Shown: positions 34,741 to 45,309, counted from the stretch's first letter. The stretch is 55,678 bases of DNA from Arachnia propionica (GCA_002748325.1 PDSD01000022.1:1-55678), one strand, 5' to 3'. The notes: generated by a model from the letters alone, not told the origin. Numbers and translations are program-made.

Positions 34741-35954
34741 CAACGGCGCGGCTTGTCACCGAACCCAGAGAACCGTTACGCCCGGTCGTTACCACACCAC
34801 GCCAGTTAACCGCCTGCATAGCTTCACTCAAGGACGGACGCGGCCCGGTTGCTTTTGACGCGGAACGCGCGCACGGCTATCGCTACTGGCCGAAGGCTTA
34901 TCTCTTCCAGATTCGGCGGGAAACAAGCGGCACCTGGCTGATCGATCCCATCGCCTTTGAACACGAAGGTGTCACCGACCTGTCCGACCTCGTCACGGCG
35001 TGCGGCGAAGCGGTGTGGCTGATCCATGCCGCCAGCCAGGACCTAGACTGCATGCGATCGGCTGGCATTGTGCCCCCTGCTATCTTTGACACCGAACTCG
35101 CCGCCAGACTGCTTGGCATGCCCGGAACGGCGCTGGGCTATCTGCTGGCAGAACTGCTCGGCATCCGGCTGAAAAAGGCGCATTCCGCCGCCAACTGGGC
35201 CAAGCGGCCGCTACCGACGACGTGGCTCAACTACGCGGCCCTGGACGTGGATTACCTGATCGAGCTGTACGAGGTACTGGCGCAGCGACTGGCCGCTGCG
35301 CAGCGCAGCGACTGGGCCGAACAGGAGTCCGCGGCAGCGCTTGCCCAGGCAAGCAACCCGCCGTCACCAAAGGCGGAACCGTGGCGCAAACTAAAAGGGC
35401 TGCGCGACGTGAAGCAGCCGCGGCAGCTGGCTATTGCCCGCGCCCTGTGGCAGGAACGGGAAGCCATCGCCCAGCAGCGCGACCGCCCGCCCAGCCATAT
35501 TCTTGCCGACGACACGATCGTCGCCTTGGCCCTTCGCGTGGACGAGAACTGGTCCGTGCAGAATCAGGCAACCTTGGCGCAGCTACCGGGCTTTGGGCAT
35601 CGCTACGCCAAGCGCTACCTGACCAACTGGCACCGCGCCCTGACTAAGGCGGCTAGCCTGACCAAGGCCGACTGGCCGCGCAAGCGGCCACCAATCACCG
35701 GGGTGGGCCATCCCCGCACCTGGCCCCGGCACCATCCGCAAGCCGCCGCCCGCTGGGATCGAGTCTCGCCACTCTTAGCCGAGCTGACGTGCGAGATCGG
35801 CATCCAGCAGAGCCTGATCGCGCCCACCCAGCCGCTGCGGCAAGTGATCTTCGACTACCAAGGTGATCCCGAGGCCGAACTCAGCCGGGCTGGACTGCGA
35901 CCCTGGCAACTCGAATTTCTAGTGCCGCTGCTGCACGAGGCGCTCGACGCCTAA
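34737..35954 (+). CDS. rnd: RNase D-like 3'-5' exonuclease with HRDC domain
   Basis: 405 residues. Residues about 40-200 form a DEDDy exonuclease with VAFDAERAHGY, LIHAASQDLDCM and YAALDVDYLIELY carrying the acidic residues and the tyrosine. An HRDC domain follows (about 230-310; KPPSHILADD-type region). The family trims tRNA and other RNA 3' ends. It starts with GTG overlapping the DUF3000 stop. Its stop overlaps the convergent dxs stop by four bases (CTAA). Confidence 0.91.
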   Translation: MTTARLVTEPREPLRPVVTTPRQLTACIASLKDGRGPVAFDAERAHGYRYWPKAYLFQIRRETSGTWLIDPIAFEHEGVTDLSDLVTACGEAVWLIHAASQDLDCMRSAGIVPPAIFDTELAARLLGMPGTALGYLLAELLGIRLKKAHSAANWAKRPLPTTWLNYAALDVDYLIELYEVLAQRLAAAQRSDWAEQESAAALAQASNPPSPKAEPWRKLKGLRDVKQPRQLAIARALWQEREAIAQQRDRPPSHILADDTIVALALRVDENWSVQNQATLAQLPGFGHRYAKRYLTNWHRALTKAASLTKADWPRKRPPITGVGHPRTWPRHHPQAAARWDRVSPLLAELTCEIGIQQSLIAPTQPLRQVIFDYQGDPEAELSRAGLRPWQLEFLVPLLHEALDA

Positions 35955-37849
35955 GCCCGGTCGTGCTCCACCTGCTGTTGTGGCACCGCAATAATCCGTT
36001 CCACCACATCACGGGCGATATCTTCAGCCTGCAGCCGCAGCCGCTGCAACACCTGCTGTCTGCTCCCCTGCTGCTGGAACTCATGGCTAATGCCGTAGAC
36101 CAAGCAGGACATTTCCTGCCCCAGTTCGCTACGTAGCCGCTCCCCGACTCCGCCGGTGACCAAGTTGTCTTCAATGCTCACCACGACCTCGTGTCGGGCT
36201 GCCAACTCGCACAGTTTCGGGCTGATTGGAATACACCAAAGCGGATCAGCGACAGTGGCCTCGATGCCCTGATCAGCGAGCTTGGCGGCGACCGCCAGCC
36301 CCAGTCGGGCGAACTGCCCCAGTCCGACGATAAGCACGGTTGCTTCGGGGCAGTGCCGCAACACGTCTACCTGATCTCGGCCCTCACCCAGCGCCGTGAC
36401 ACTGGGGATGTCTTCGGGCAGCCGCTCCTTCGAGTACCGGATGACGGTAGCCCGGTCGGCAACATTCACTGCCCGCTCCAGCGCAGCTACTAGCCGCGGT
36501 TGGTCTCGTGGCGCCGCGATCTCAATGTTGGGCACTAGCCCCAGCAGCGACATGTCCCACATGCCGTTATGGCTGGGCCCGTCCGGCCCGGTGATGCCAG
36601 CCCGGTCGAGGACAAACGTCACGCCACAATCGTGCAACGAGGCATCCATCAAAATCTGGTCGAAGGCCCGGTTCGCGAACGTGGCATACATGGCTACCAC
36701 CGGATGCAACCCAGCCTTAGCCAACCCCGCCGCAGAGACCACCGCATGCTGCTCAGCGATGCCAACGTCGAAGACTCTGCCAGGATAGGCAGCGGCGAAT
36801 CGGTCGAGTCCGGTGGGATGCAACATGGCAGCTGTGATGCCGACCACGTCGTCTCGACGGCTGCCTAGGCTGAGCATGGCCTCGCTAAAGGCGTCGGTCC
36901 AGGTCGCCTGCACGTCGTCACTCAGTGACTCGCCCGTGTGTGCGTCGATCCGGCCGATGCTATGGAACTGATCCTGCTGATGCTGTTCGGCAGCCCGGAA
37001 CCCCTTTCCCTTTTGGGTGATGCAGTGGACCAACACTGGGCCGCCAAAATCTCTGGCTTGCTCAAGATAGGTTTCCAACGCCCGCAGGTCATGGCCATCG
37101 ATTGGCCCGAGGTACTTGATCGCTAGGTCAGAAAACATGCCTTGTGGGGCCAGAATGTCCTTAGCGCCGGTCTTGATGCCGTGCAGAACGTCGTAGGCCG
37201 GCTGCCCGATGAGCGGCATTCGACTGACCGACTTTTTGATGAATCGCAGGGTCGGCTCATATCGCCGATGAGTACGTAGCCTGCCAAGGTGGTTGGCAAG
37301 CCCGCCGACGGTGGGGGTATAGGAACGACCGTTGTCGTTGACGACGATGACGATAGGCAGATCGGGGTTGGCCGCGATGTTGTTGAGCGCCTCCCAGGCC
37401 AGCCCGCCAGTCAGCGAACCATCCCCAACCACGGCCACCACAGTGCGCCGCTCCCCGCGCAACCGGAATCCCTTGGCGAGGCCATCCGCCCACGACAGTG
37501 CGGTGGACGCGTGCGAATTTCGCACCCAGTCATGCTCCGACTCGGTTGGCTCGGGATAGCCAGACAGCCCGTCGGCCTGCCGCAGGGTGCCAAAAGCTGC
37601 GGCGCGACCAGTCAAGATCTTGTGGACATAACTTTGGTGGCCGGTATCGAAAATGATCGGATTATGCGGTGAGTCGAAGACTCGATGGATCGCCAACGTC
37701 AGCTCCACGACACCCAGGTTCGGACCCAAATGCCCGCCGGTGCGGCTGACCTGGGTCACCAGGAACCGGCGAAGCTCATCTGCCAGCTTCGCCAGCTTCG
37801 CGTAAGACAGCCGGCGCAAATCGAGCGGACTCTCGATCCTTTCCAACAT
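35951..37849 (-). CDS. dxs: 1-Deoxy-D-xylulose-5-phosphate synthase
   Basis: 632-residue thiamine-diphosphate enzyme, the first step of the MEP isoprenoid pathway (pyruvate plus glyceraldehyde 3-phosphate). Motifs: FDTGHQSYVHKILTGR, ThDP motif GDGSLTGGLAWEALNNI, RAGITGPDGPSHNGMWD and the C-terminal transketolase domain. The ATG at 37849 matches the family start (MLERIESP); ATGs at 37855 and 37864 are also in frame. Convergent with rnd, as in M. tuberculosis. Confidence 0.95.
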   Translation of the reverse strand: MLERIESPLDLRRLSYAKLAKLADELRRFLVTQVSRTGGHLGPNLGVVELTLAIHRVFDSPHNPIIFDTGHQSYVHKILTGRAAAFGTLRQADGLSGYPEPTESEHDWVRNSHASTALSWADGLAKGFRLRGERRTVVAVVGDGSLTGGLAWEALNNIAANPDLPIVIVVNDNGRSYTPTVGGLANHLGRLRTHRRYEPTLRFIKKSVSRMPLIGQPAYDVLHGIKTGAKDILAPQGMFSDLAIKYLGPIDGHDLRALETYLEQARDFGGPVLVHCITQKGKGFRAAEQHQQDQFHSIGRIDAHTGESLSDDVQATWTDAFSEAMLSLGSRRDDVVGITAAMLHPTGLDRFAAAYPGRVFDVGIAEQHAVVSAAGLAKAGLHPVVAMYATFANRAFDQILMDASLHDCGVTFVLDRAGITGPDGPSHNGMWDMSLLGLVPNIEIAAPRDQPRLVAALERAVNVADRATVIRYSKERLPEDIPSVTALGEGRDQVDVLRHCPEATVLIVGLGQFARLGLAVAAKLADQGIEATVADPLWCIPISPKLCELAARHEVVVSIEDNLVTGGVGERLRSELGQEMSCLVYGISHEFQQQGSRQQVLQRLRLQAEDIARDVVERIIAVPQQQVEHDRA

Positions 37850-37949
37850 GGCCATGGCTTTCATCGTAGGCGAAACCGCGCCGAGCCCGACGTTTTCGGG
37901 CTATTCCTTCGCACAGCAGTTCCTAGTCGCCCGGGCTCGTCGATTGGCT

Positions 37950-40634
37950 TCAGTTATTGATTGCCGCCAGGTTACGCAACACGTACTGCATGATGCCGCC
38001 GTTGAGGTAGTAGGCCCGCTCCCCTGGGGTGTCGATACGCACGACCGCCGCGAACTCGGTGGTGCTGCCGTCGGCCGCTACCGCCTTGACCTGCACCGTC
38101 TCGGGGGTCACCCCGTCGTTCAGCGAAGCAACGCCGGTGATCGCAAAGGTTTCCTCGCCGGTCAGGCCAAGCGAGGCGACCGATTCGCCGACCGGGAACT
38201 GCAGCGGCAACACTCCCATACCGATCAGGTTGGAGCGGTGGATCCGCTCGTAGCTTTCGGCAATCACAGCCCGCACGCCGAGCAGCGCGGTACCCTTGGC
38301 GGCCCAGTCGCGAGACGAACCGGAGCCGTATTCCTTGCCCGCCAGTACCACGAGTGGTGTGCCCGCCTCGCGGTAGTTGTTCGCGGCGGCGAACACGGTC
38401 GTCACCGGCCCTTCGGCCTGGGTGAAGTCGCGGGTGAAGCCACCCTCGGTGCCCGGGGCCAGCTGGTTGCGCAGCCGGATGTTGGCGAAGGTGCCGCGGA
38501 TCATCACCTCGTGGTTGCCGCGGCGCGAGCCGTAGGAGTTGAAGTCGTGCCGGGCCACGCCCCGCTCACGCAGGTACTCCCCGGCCGGGGAGTCCGGGTT
38601 GATCGAGCCGGCCGGCGAAATGTGGTCGGTGGTCACCGAATCGCCGAGCTTGAGCAGCACCCGCGCGCCCGCAATATCGGCCACCGGCTCAGGCTTGGCC
38701 TGCATCCCGTCGAAGTACGGCGCCTTGCGTACGTAGGTGGATGCGTCGTCCCACTCGAACAGGTCGCCGTCAGGGGTGGGCAGCGAACGCCAGCGCTCCC
38801 CGCCATTGAAGACGTCGGCGTAGCGCTCGGAGAACATTTCGGCGGTGATCGCGCCGGCGACGACCTCGTCGATTTCGGCCTGGCTTGGCCAGATGTCTCG
38901 CATGTAGACGTCGGCGCCGGAGGCGTCTTGGCCGAGCGGCTCGTTGAACAGGTCGATGTTCATGGTGCCAGCCAGCGCGTAGACGATCACCAGCATCGGG
39001 CTGGCCAGGTAGTTCATCTTGACGTCGGGGCTGATGCGGCCTTCAAAGTTGCGGTTGCCCGACAGCACGGCGGTCACCGCCAGGTCGTTGTCATTGATCG
39101 CCTGCGATACCTCGGGGATCAGCGGCCCGGTGTTGCCGATGCAGGTGGCGCAGCCGTAGCCGACCAGGTTGAAGCCTAGCTTTTCCAGGTAGGGAGTTAG
39201 CCCTGCCCGGTCGTAGTAGTCGGTCACGACCTGTGAGCCGGGAGCCAGCGTGGTCTTAACCCAGGGGCGCTGCTGCAGCCCCTTCTCGACGGCCTTCTTG
39301 GCCACCAGGGCCGCACCGATCATCACGCTGGGGTTCGAGGTGTTGGTGCACGACGTAATGGAGGCAACGGTGACCGCACCGTGTCGCAACTCGAAACTGC
39401 GACCATCAGCGAGTTTCACCGGTACCGCAGCGTCAACGTCGGCGGCATAACTAGGCAGCGTGGCCGCGAAGCTTTCTTTGGCCTCGTCCAGCCGGATCCG
39501 GTCTTGCGGCCGCTTCGGCCCGGAGATGGACGGCACCACCGTGGACAGGTCCAGCTCGATGTACTCCGAGTACACCGGCTCCTGGCTCGGATCGTGCCAC
39601 AGGCCCTGCAGCTTGGCGTAGGCCTCGACTAGCTCCAGCTGCTCTTCGCTGCGGCCGGTCAGCCGCAGGTAATCGATGGTGACGTCGTCGATGGGGAACA
39701 CCGCGATCGTCGAGCCGTACTCCGGGCTCATGTTGCCGATGGTGGCGCGGTTGGCCAGCGGCACCTGGGACACGCCCTCGCCGTAGAACTCCACGAACTT
39801 GCCAACCACCTTGTGCTGCCGCAGCATCTCGGTGATCGTCAGCACCAGATCCGTCGCGGTGGTGCCCTCGCTAAGCGTGCCGGTCAGCTTGAAGCCGACC
39901 ACGCGCGGAATCAGCATCGACACAGGCTGGCCCAGCATCGCCGCCTCGGCTTCGATGCCGCCAACGCCCCAGCCGACCACGCCCAGGCCGTTGACCATGG
40001 TGGTGTGGGAGTCGGTGCCCACACAAGTATCGGGGTAAACCTGCGTCACCCCGTCGGCGTTCTGCCGCGGGAAGGCCACCCTGGCCAGGTGCTCGATGTT
40101 GACCTGGTGCACAATGCCGGTGCCTGGGGGGACGACCCGGAAGTCGTCGAAGGCAGTCTGGCCCCAGCGCAAGAACTGGTAGCGCTCCTTGTTACGCGCG
40201 TATTCGATCTCGACGTTGCGTTCGAAGGCATCCGGTGCGCCGAACGCTTCGATGATCACCGAGTGGTCGATGACCATCTCGGCGGGCGACAGCGGGTTGA
40301 CCAGCGCCGGGTCTCCGCCCAGTTCGGCAAGTGCCTCGCGCATGGTGGCGAGATCGACCACGCAGGGCACGCCGGTGAAGTCCTGCATGATGACGCGGGC
40401 CGGAGTGAATTGGATTTCGTGGCTGGGTTCGGCGGTCGGGTCCCAATTGGCCAGCGTCTCGATGTCGGCGGCGGTGATGTTCGCCCCGTCCTCGGTGCGC
40501 AACAAATTCTCCAACAGCACCTTGAGGCTGTACGGCAACCGCTCCTGCCCGGGAACCGCGTCAAGCCGGAAAACTTCGTATTCCTTTTCCCGAACAGTTA
40601 GGGTAGCCTTAGCTTGGTAGCTGTTGATGCTCAT
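37950..40634 (-). CDS. acn: Aconitate hydratase
   Basis: 894-residue AcnA-type aconitase that interconverts citrate and isocitrate in the TCA cycle. Iron-sulfur ligands are in [11 protein letters not shown] and [22 protein letters not shown] and [16 protein letters not shown] are conserved. The ATG at 40634 has GAGGAG before it. It lies eight bases after the TrmA-type gene, so the two are probably one transcript. An iron-box-like sequence inside its first codons is noted separately. Confidence 0.96.
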   Translation of the reverse strand: MSINSYQAKATLTVREKEYEVFRLDAVPGQERLPYSLKVLLENLLRTEDGANITAADIETLANWDPTAEPSHEIQFTPARVIMQDFTGVPCVVDLATMREALAELGGDPALVNPLSPAEMVIDHSVIIEAFGAPDAFERNVEIEYARNKERYQFLRWGQTAFDDFRVVPPGTGIVHQVNIEHLARVAFPRQNADGVTQVYPDTCVGTDSHTTMVNGLGVVGWGVGGIEAEAAMLGQPVSMLIPRVVGFKLTGTLSEGTTATDLVLTITEMLRQHKVVGKFVEFYGEGVSQVPLANRATIGNMSPEYGSTIAVFPIDDVTIDYLRLTGRSEEQLELVEAYAKLQGLWHDPSQEPVYSEYIELDLSTVVPSISGPKRPQDRIRLDEAKESFAATLPSYAADVDAAVPVKLADGRSFELRHGAVTVASITSCTNTSNPSVMIGAALVAKKAVEKGLQQRPWVKTTLAPGSQVVTDYYDRAGLTPYLEKLGFNLVGYGCATCIGNTGPLIPEVSQAINDNDLAVTAVLSGNRNFEGRISPDVKMNYLASPMLVIVYALAGTMNIDLFNEPLGQDASGADVYMRDIWPSQAEIDEVVAGAITAEMFSERYADVFNGGERWRSLPTPDGDLFEWDDASTYVRKAPYFDGMQAKPEPVADIAGARVLLKLGDSVTTDHISPAGSINPDSPAGEYLRERGVARHDFNSYGSRRGNHEVMIRGTFANIRLRNQLAPGTEGGFTRDFTQAEGPVTTVFAAANNYREAGTPLVVLAGKEYGSGSSRDWAAKGTALLGVRAVIAESYERIHRSNLIGMGVLPLQFPVGESVASLGLTGEETFAITGVASLNDGVTPETVQVKAVAADGSTTEFAAVVRIDTPGERAYYLNGGIMQYVLRNLAAINN

Positions 40635-40642
40635 AGTTCTCC

Positions 40643-41806
40643 TCAGGCGCCATTTTCGGTTGGCACTCCGGTCGGTGTAGATCGTCGTGGACTCAGCAAA
40701 GCTACACACTCCACATGATGAGTCTGGGGAAACAAATCATAGGCGCTCAGGCCGTCTAACCCATAACCGAGACGCTGGAAGTGCGCCAAATCGCGAGCCA
40801 GCGCGGCCGGATCGCAGGCCACGTAGGCGACTGCCCTGGGGCCAGCCGCAGCGATCCTTGCCACCACCGCCTTACCCGCGCCGCTACGCGGCGGATCTAG
40901 CACCACCACGTCGGTTGACTTCGGGATGCGAGCGGCCTGCTTTGGCAGCGAGGCCACCTGAAACTCAGCCTCTGGGACGTTGCGGCGAGCCAGCTCGACG
41001 GCTCGCCGATTGCCCTCCAACCCCACGACCCGGGCGTCATGCGAGGCCAAGGCGCCGGCAAACAGCCCCACCCCGCAGTAAAGGTCGGCCACCGACTCAC
41101 CCGCTCTCACCTGCAATCCTGCCAACACCGCTGCCACCAGCTGCTCAGCAGCCGCGGTGTGCGGCTGCCAAAAGCCCTGGGCGTCAACGAGATAATCGCG
41201 CTCGGCCACCCGGAACTGCACCTGCCGAGGGCCTTGCCGAACTTTGCCGTCGACCACGACGGTGGTCTCGGCCCCGCGAAAGACCCGCACGCTCGCGGCT
41301 TCAGGCCAGCTGGCGGCAAGCTGCTCGTGTCCGGCGATCAGGCAGCCCTGCGAGGGTAACGCCACGATGTCGCTGGAGCGGCGACGATGAAACCCCAGGT
41401 TGCCCTGGTCGTCGGTGGCATAGTCCATCCGGGTGCGCCAACCGAACACCGGGGTGACCTCCTCGACCGGACCGTCCCAGTCGATGCCCGCCAGCCGCTG
41501 CAGTTGCTCGGCGATCACCGCCGCCTTGAGCTGACGTTGCCGTGGCCCAGCGACATGCTGCCAAGCACAGCCACCGCAGTCGGTGACGATCGGGCACGGC
41601 GCCGCGATCCGATCCGGCGAAGCGGAGATCACCTGCTGCACCTGAGCCCGATTAAAGCCCTTGGCTATCGAAGTTATCTTGACGGCAACCAGTTCCCCGG
41701 GGATGCCACCTGCGACGAAGTGAACCTTGCCTGCCACCCGGCCGACACACCAGCCACCGTGGGCTACCCGGTCTAGCTCGACCTGGACCACCTCACCGAC
41801 TTTCAC
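40643..41806 (-). CDS. TrmA/RumA-family RNA 5-methyluridine methyltransferase
   Basis: 387 residues: N-terminal TRAM domain ([16 protein letters not shown]), an iron-sulfur motif with three cysteines in [17 protein letters not shown], and a class I methyltransferase core with [13 protein letters not shown] and DPPRSGAGK; the catalytic Cys is in [13 protein letters not shown]. The target uridine in rRNA or tRNA cannot be told. GTG at 41806 fits homology; a TTG at 41815 is also in frame. The gene is just upstream of acn. Confidence 0.88.
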   Translation of the reverse strand: MKVGEVVQVELDRVAHGGWCVGRVAGKVHFVAGGIPGELVAVKITSIAKGFNRAQVQQVISASPDRIAAPCPIVTDCGGCAWQHVAGPRQRQLKAAVIAEQLQRLAGIDWDGPVEEVTPVFGWRTRMDYATDDQGNLGFHRRRSSDIVALPSQGCLIAGHEQLAASWPEAASVRVFRGAETTVVVDGKVRQGPRQVQFRVAERDYLVDAQGFWQPHTAAAEQLVAAVLAGLQVRAGESVADLYCGVGLFAGALASHDARVVGLEGNRRAVELARRNVPEAEFQVASLPKQAARIPKSTDVVVLDPPRSGAGKAVVARIAAAGPRAVAYVACDPAALARDLAHFQRLGYGLDGLSAYDLFPQTHHVECVALLSPRRSTPTGVPTENGA

Positions 41807-41887
41807 ACGGCCCAACGCTAGCTGCTCTAGGCGACTTCATTGCTGAGCCGCACCGAGCAACGGGGCGAAGATGCTTTGCCCAGTTCG

Positions 41888-42511
41888 CTAGCTGGCGGCC
41901 TTGCCATCGATCTCGGCTGGGACGCGTAACCCAAGCGGGGTGCCCGGGCCAGCGGGCTGGTCGTCGCGGCGCACCACCAGGTTGGCAAAGAACTCCACCA
42001 GTTCTACGGCGACATTAGGATTCTTCGGTTCTGCCGCTGCCTTTCCGAGCAGGATGCCGTGCAGCAGCCAGCCAGGCCCTTCTACCAGCCAGGTGCGAGT
42101 CAGTTGCGCCACTGGCTTGCCGTCAGCGTTTTGGCCGATGCTGCGAACCACCAACTCGGCGCCAAACGGCCCCTTCGATACGGCCACGGTCCCACCGCCG
42201 CGGGTAGCAGCGGCAATGTACTCTTCGCGGGTCTCCGCCAGGATGGAGGTTCGGCTTGGCCCAGCTAACACTCTGACCCGCAAGGCCGAATCGGCACTGG
42301 TTACTACGAGGGAAGTTGCTTCACCGGAATTAACGTCGGCCAAGCTGATACCAAGCCGGCGATATGGCGTGACGATGAGCGAGCCCAGATCGAATCGCTG
42401 CACATCGTCGGCAGTTAGATCAACCTCGTCGATATCGAAAGGTCCCTCATCGCGGCCGTATTCCGCGTCCCATTTCGCCCACTTGGCCCGGTCATCGTCA
42501 GTTATTCGCAC
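41888..42511 (-). CDS. DUF3710 family protein
   Basis: 207 residues of the actinobacterial DUF3710 family, normally next to the dUTPase gene as here. It is soluble with acidic N-terminus and conserved blocks such as VVTSADSALRVRVLAGPS and TWLVEGPGWLLHGIL. Function is unknown. GTG at 42511 was chosen because family similarity begins directly after it and GGGGG lies upstream. Confidence 0.85.
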   Translation of the reverse strand: MRITDDDRAKWAKWDAEYGRDEGPFDIDEVDLTADDVQRFDLGSLIVTPYRRLGISLADVNSGEATSLVVTSADSALRVRVLAGPSRTSILAETREEYIAAATRGGGTVAVSKGPFGAELVVRSIGQNADGKPVAQLTRTWLVEGPGWLLHGILLGKAAAEPKNPNVAVELVEFFANLVVRRDDQPAGPGTPLGLRVPAEIDGKAAS

Positions 42512-42552
42512 GCCCCCACTATGGCAGGCATCGCCAGCTGTGACCACTCTCG

Positions 42553-42981
42553 CTATTGCTGCCCCGTAGAGCCGTAGCCACCCGCGCCCCGGCTGGTGTC
42601 GTCGAGTTCGGTGACCGGCCGGAACTTGGCCTGCACATATGGCACGACGACCAGTTGCGCGATGCGATCACCGGCGGCCAGCTGAATCGTGGCGGCGGGG
42701 TCCAAGTTGATCAGGCAAACCTTGATTTCGCCGCGGTACCCGCTGTCGATAACCCCAGGCGAGTTGACGATGCTCAGCCCTAGCCGCGCCGCTAACCCCG
42801 ACCGCGGGGTAACCAACCCGCAGGTTCCCGCAGGCAGCGCGCATCGCACCCCGGTGGGCACCAGCTTGCGCTCGCCGGGCGCCAACTCAACCGGCACGGT
42901 GGTACGAAGATCCGCCCCGGCGTCGCCCGGCTGGGCGTACCCAGGGACTAGCTCAGGCTGAGAAACAACAGGCACATCCAT
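42553..42981 (-). CDS. dut: dUTP diphosphatase
   Basis: 142-residue trimeric dUTPase, which keeps uracil out of DNA and makes dUMP for thymidylate synthesis. All five family motifs are visible: [43 protein letters not shown] and the C-terminal [10 protein letters not shown] arm. It starts with ATG and is divergent from the DUF4235 gene across 108 bases. Confidence 0.96.
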   Translation of the reverse strand: MDVPVVSQPELVPGYAQPGDAGADLRTTVPVELAPGERKLVPTGVRCALPAGTCGLVTPRSGLAARLGLSIVNSPGVIDSGYRGEIKVCLINLDPAATIQLAAGDRIAQLVVVPYVQAKFRPVTELDDTSRGAGGYGSTGQQ

Positions 42982-43052
42982 GGACTTCTACTTTCAGCAA
43001 CCGTTGTCGCAACGCATTTTTGCCTCAACCTGGCCAGAATAGCCCGACCAGG

Positions 43053-43058
43053 CATAAT
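43053..43058 (+). promoter_or_regulatory. Candidate -10 box for the DUF4235 gene
   Basis: CATAAT lies 31 bases before the ATG at 43090, leaving room for a short leader with the GGAAGGAA ribosome-binding site. An imperfect CCTGG-CCAGG inverted repeat lies directly upstream. The -35 match is poor. Confidence 0.4.
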
Positions 43059-43089
43059 GGATCCCACGAAGGCTAGGAAGGAACGCGTA

Positions 43090-43392
43090 ATGAACCTTGC
43101 CCAATCAATGTTGTGGAAGCTGTATGCCGGTATCCTCGGCGCCGCGACCACTGTCGTTGCCCAGAAGCTGGTGACCAAAGCCTGGGAGGCCGCGATCGGC
43201 GGCGAACCGCCGGATCCCAACGACCCCGATACTCCCTTGGTTCAGGCGCTTATCTGGGCCATTTCAAGCAGTCTCGGCGTAGGCATCACGCAACTGGCAA
43301 TGAACCGGTTCATGCAGCGCCGCTGGGCGAAGAGCATGGGCAATACCGCTCCCAGCAAGCTTGGCAACATGCTGGACCTGCAGGCCCGCTAA
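43090..43392 (+). CDS. DUF4235 family membrane protein
   Basis: 100 residues, two hydrophobic segments (about 6-24 and 55-72), with the GEPPDPNDPDTPLVQALIWA motif typical of DUF4235. Function unknown; likely a small inner-membrane protein. The ATG at 43090 has a strong ribosome-binding site. It converges on the DUF4193 gene with only four bases between stops. Confidence 0.83.
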   Translation: MNLAQSMLWKLYAGILGAATTVVAQKLVTKAWEAAIGGEPPDPNDPDTPLVQALIWAISSSLGVGITQLAMNRFMQRRWAKSMGNTAPSKLGNMLDLQAR

Positions 43393-43396
43393 CCAG

Positions 43397-43693
43397 TTAA
43401 ACGCAGTCGACGCAGTAGGGCTGGCCGGCCTTCTCTTCGGCCAGTTGGCTCTGCTGCTTCACCAGGAAACAAGCGGCGCACGTGAATTCGTTGGATTGGC
43501 GTGGCAGCACCTTGACCGTTAACGATTCATGCGACAGATCCGCACCCGGCAATTCAAACGCTTCTGCGGCCTCGACTTCGTCCTCGTCGACTTTCCCTGA
43601 GTTTTGATCGTTACGTCGGGTCTTGAGCTCTTCTAACGAATCCTCACTCATCTCTTCGTCGCTTTTACGAGGGGCATCGTAGTCAGTGGCCAT
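43397..43693 (-). CDS. DUF4193 family zinc-ribbon-like protein
   Basis: 98 residues, strongly acidic. The C-terminal third carries four cysteines in two CxxC pairs (CAACFLV and YCVDCV), which suggest a zinc ribbon. DUF4193 proteins are restricted to actinobacteria and have no known function. The ATG at 43693 has GGAAGGAAG upstream. A short palindrome, GTGTATCACAC (43736-43746), lies in its upstream region. Confidence 0.85.
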   Translation of the reverse strand: MATDYDAPRKSDEEMSEDSLEELKTRRNDQNSGKVDEDEVEAAEAFELPGADLSHESLTVKVLPRQSNEFTCAACFLVKQQSQLAEEKAGQPYCVDCV

Positions 43694-43861
43694 CGTCTTC
43701 CTTCCGAACTCAAGAAACTCAGTCGACGCCGTAATGTGTATCACACTTAGCCAAACTTGCAACATCGCCCCCTCGAAACTGTTCAGTCAACCCACGCGCC
43801 GATCATGGTTGCCATTGCTGCTGCCTGCTAAGTTGGGACACACAACAACCTGGAGGAGCGT

Positions 43862-44677
43862 ATGGAAAGCACCTTGACGCCGCGCGAAATACAATCGCGG
43901 CTGCGCGCAGGTGCGCCCCTGGCAGATGTCGCGGCAGCCGCCAACGTCTCGGTAGATGAGATCGCCGGGTTCGCTGGCCCAGTGCTCGCCGAACGCGAGT
44001 ACATCGCCACTCTCGCCCAAACTGGCACCTTGCGTAAGCGCGATGAAGGAACCGGACACCGCCGCCTAGGCGACATAGTCGCGCAACGCGTTGCTGCGCG
44101 CGGCTATGAGGCAGAGCTGCTGCAGTGGGATGCGTGGCGGCAACCTGATGGTCAATGGCGGGTTCGAGTCAGCATTGAGATCGCCGCGATGCCCCGCGAA
44201 GCCGAATTCATCTTCGATGCTAAGCGTAGGTTCAGCACGGCAGCCAACGAGGATGCCCGGTGGCTGATCGGCGAGAAGCCCCCAGGCAGTACTGGCCCGG
44301 AACAGGAACCAACCGTCGATCTTGATGATGAGCTGGCCTTGGTGCGAGCCACCCGGGACGCGGATCAACCCGAGGTGCTGCCGTTCGAAACCGAGGATGA
44401 GGGCGGAGCTTACCAATTCGACGCAGACCAAGAAGACCTCGACTCGTTGTACGAGATGTTAAACGTGGTCAGCGATGATTCGGTGCGCATCTACACCGGG
44501 CTCGGCGGCGAGGAAATAGCCCAGGGGGAAACGCCGCCCGAAAAAACCGAAGCCGAACCGGCAGAAGCCCAAGAGACTGAAAAGACTGAGCGTAAGCCGA
44601 CTCGGTCGAAGCGCGGGAAAGGGCGGGCCAAGGTTCCCAGTTGGGACGAGATCCTCTTCGGCGGCCCGGCAACCTAG
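43862..44677 (+). CDS. sepH: SepH-like cell-division protein, N-terminally short
   Basis: 271 residues of the SepH (DUF3071) family. In Streptomyces SepH binds FtsZ and stimulates its assembly. The helix-turn-helix-like part (LTPREIQSRLRAGA, GPVLAEREYI), the DAWRQPDGQWRVRVSI block and RRFSTAANEDARWL are conserved, followed by an acidic, then Lys/Arg-rich tail. The roughly 50-residue section that normally precedes this in SepH is absent. GGAGG right before the ATG supports this start. Its stop overlaps the convergent tdk stop by four bases. Confidence 0.85.
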   Translation: MESTLTPREIQSRLRAGAPLADVAAAANVSVDEIAGFAGPVLAEREYIATLAQTGTLRKRDEGTGHRRLGDIVAQRVAARGYEAELLQWDAWRQPDGQWRVRVSIEIAAMPREAEFIFDAKRRFSTAANEDARWLIGEKPPGSTGPEQEPTVDLDDELALVRATRDADQPEVLPFETEDEGGAYQFDADQEDLDSLYEMLNVVSDDSVRIYTGLGGEEIAQGETPPEKTEAEPAEAQETEKTERKPTRSKRGKGRAKVPSWDEILFGGPAT

Positions 44678-45309
44678 GCGAACGGTAGCGGCTCGGCCAG
44701 CGTGGCCTGGGCTCGAGTCCTGGTCATCCGTCGCCGGTGGTGCGCCCGGCACAGCACCTCGTATCGCACATCAGCGCCATCGTTGGTATCCCCCACCACA
44801 ATCTGTGAACCCTCGGTAACCATAAGGCCGTTTATGGTGCGCGCATTATGAGTGCCGCGCTTGCCGCACCAGCACAACGGGCCAAGCGGTAGCGTCTCGA
44901 CCCGATCCGCCAACTCCACCAGCCTCGCCGAACCTGGAAAAAGTTTGGTGCGAAAATCAGCAAGGATGCCGAACGCGTAGCAGTCGATCTGCAATTCATC
45001 GACGACCCGGGCTAGCTGATCAATCTGCTCTTCCTGGTAGAACTGCGCCTCGTCACAGACGAGATAGTCCACCCTTCGGCCAGCCACCAGTTCAGCTATG
45101 ACATACGCCCAGATGTCGAAGTCTGCTGGTACTTCGATCGCGGCCTTGCTCAACCCGATTCTGGAGGTCACGGTGCCGTCGCCGGAGCGATCCTGACACG
45201 TGAATAGCCGCCCGGAGCGGCCATTTGTGGATTGGGTGTAGTGAAGCTGCAGCGCCAACGTAGACTTGCCGCAATCCATCGGGCCGGTGTGAAATACCAG
45301 CTCAGACAT
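44674..45309 (-). CDS. tdk: Thymidine kinase
   Basis: 211-residue type II thymidine kinase that phosphorylates thymidine with ATP in the salvage pathway. P-loop HTGPMDCGKSTLALQLH, Walker B-like VCDEAQFYQEEQID and the C-terminal zinc part (LCWCGKRGTHNAR, LCRAHH) are visible. It overlaps the glycosyltransferase gene by eight bases. Confidence 0.95.
   Translation of the reverse strand: MSELVFHTGPMDCGKSTLALQLHYTQSTNGRSGRLFTCQDRSGDGTVTSRIGLSKAAIEVPADFDIWAYVIAELVAGRRVDYLVCDEAQFYQEEQIDQLARVVDELQIDCYAFGILADFRTKLFPGSARLVELADRVETLPLGPLCWCGKRGTHNARTINGLMVTEGSQIVVGDTNDGADVRYEVLCRAHHRRRMTRTRAQATLAEPLPFA

Noticed and set aside
37848..39179. Long open frame of about 443 codons on the plus strand opposite acn
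   Set aside because: Same reason: a shadow of the aconitase coding strand, with repetitive Gly/Arg/Val composition and no domain.
43736..43746. Palindrome GTGTATCACAC as a CRP-type site
   Set aside because: The half-sites resemble TGTGA/TCACA but the spacing is far too short for a CRP site. It may be part of the DUF4193 promoter.
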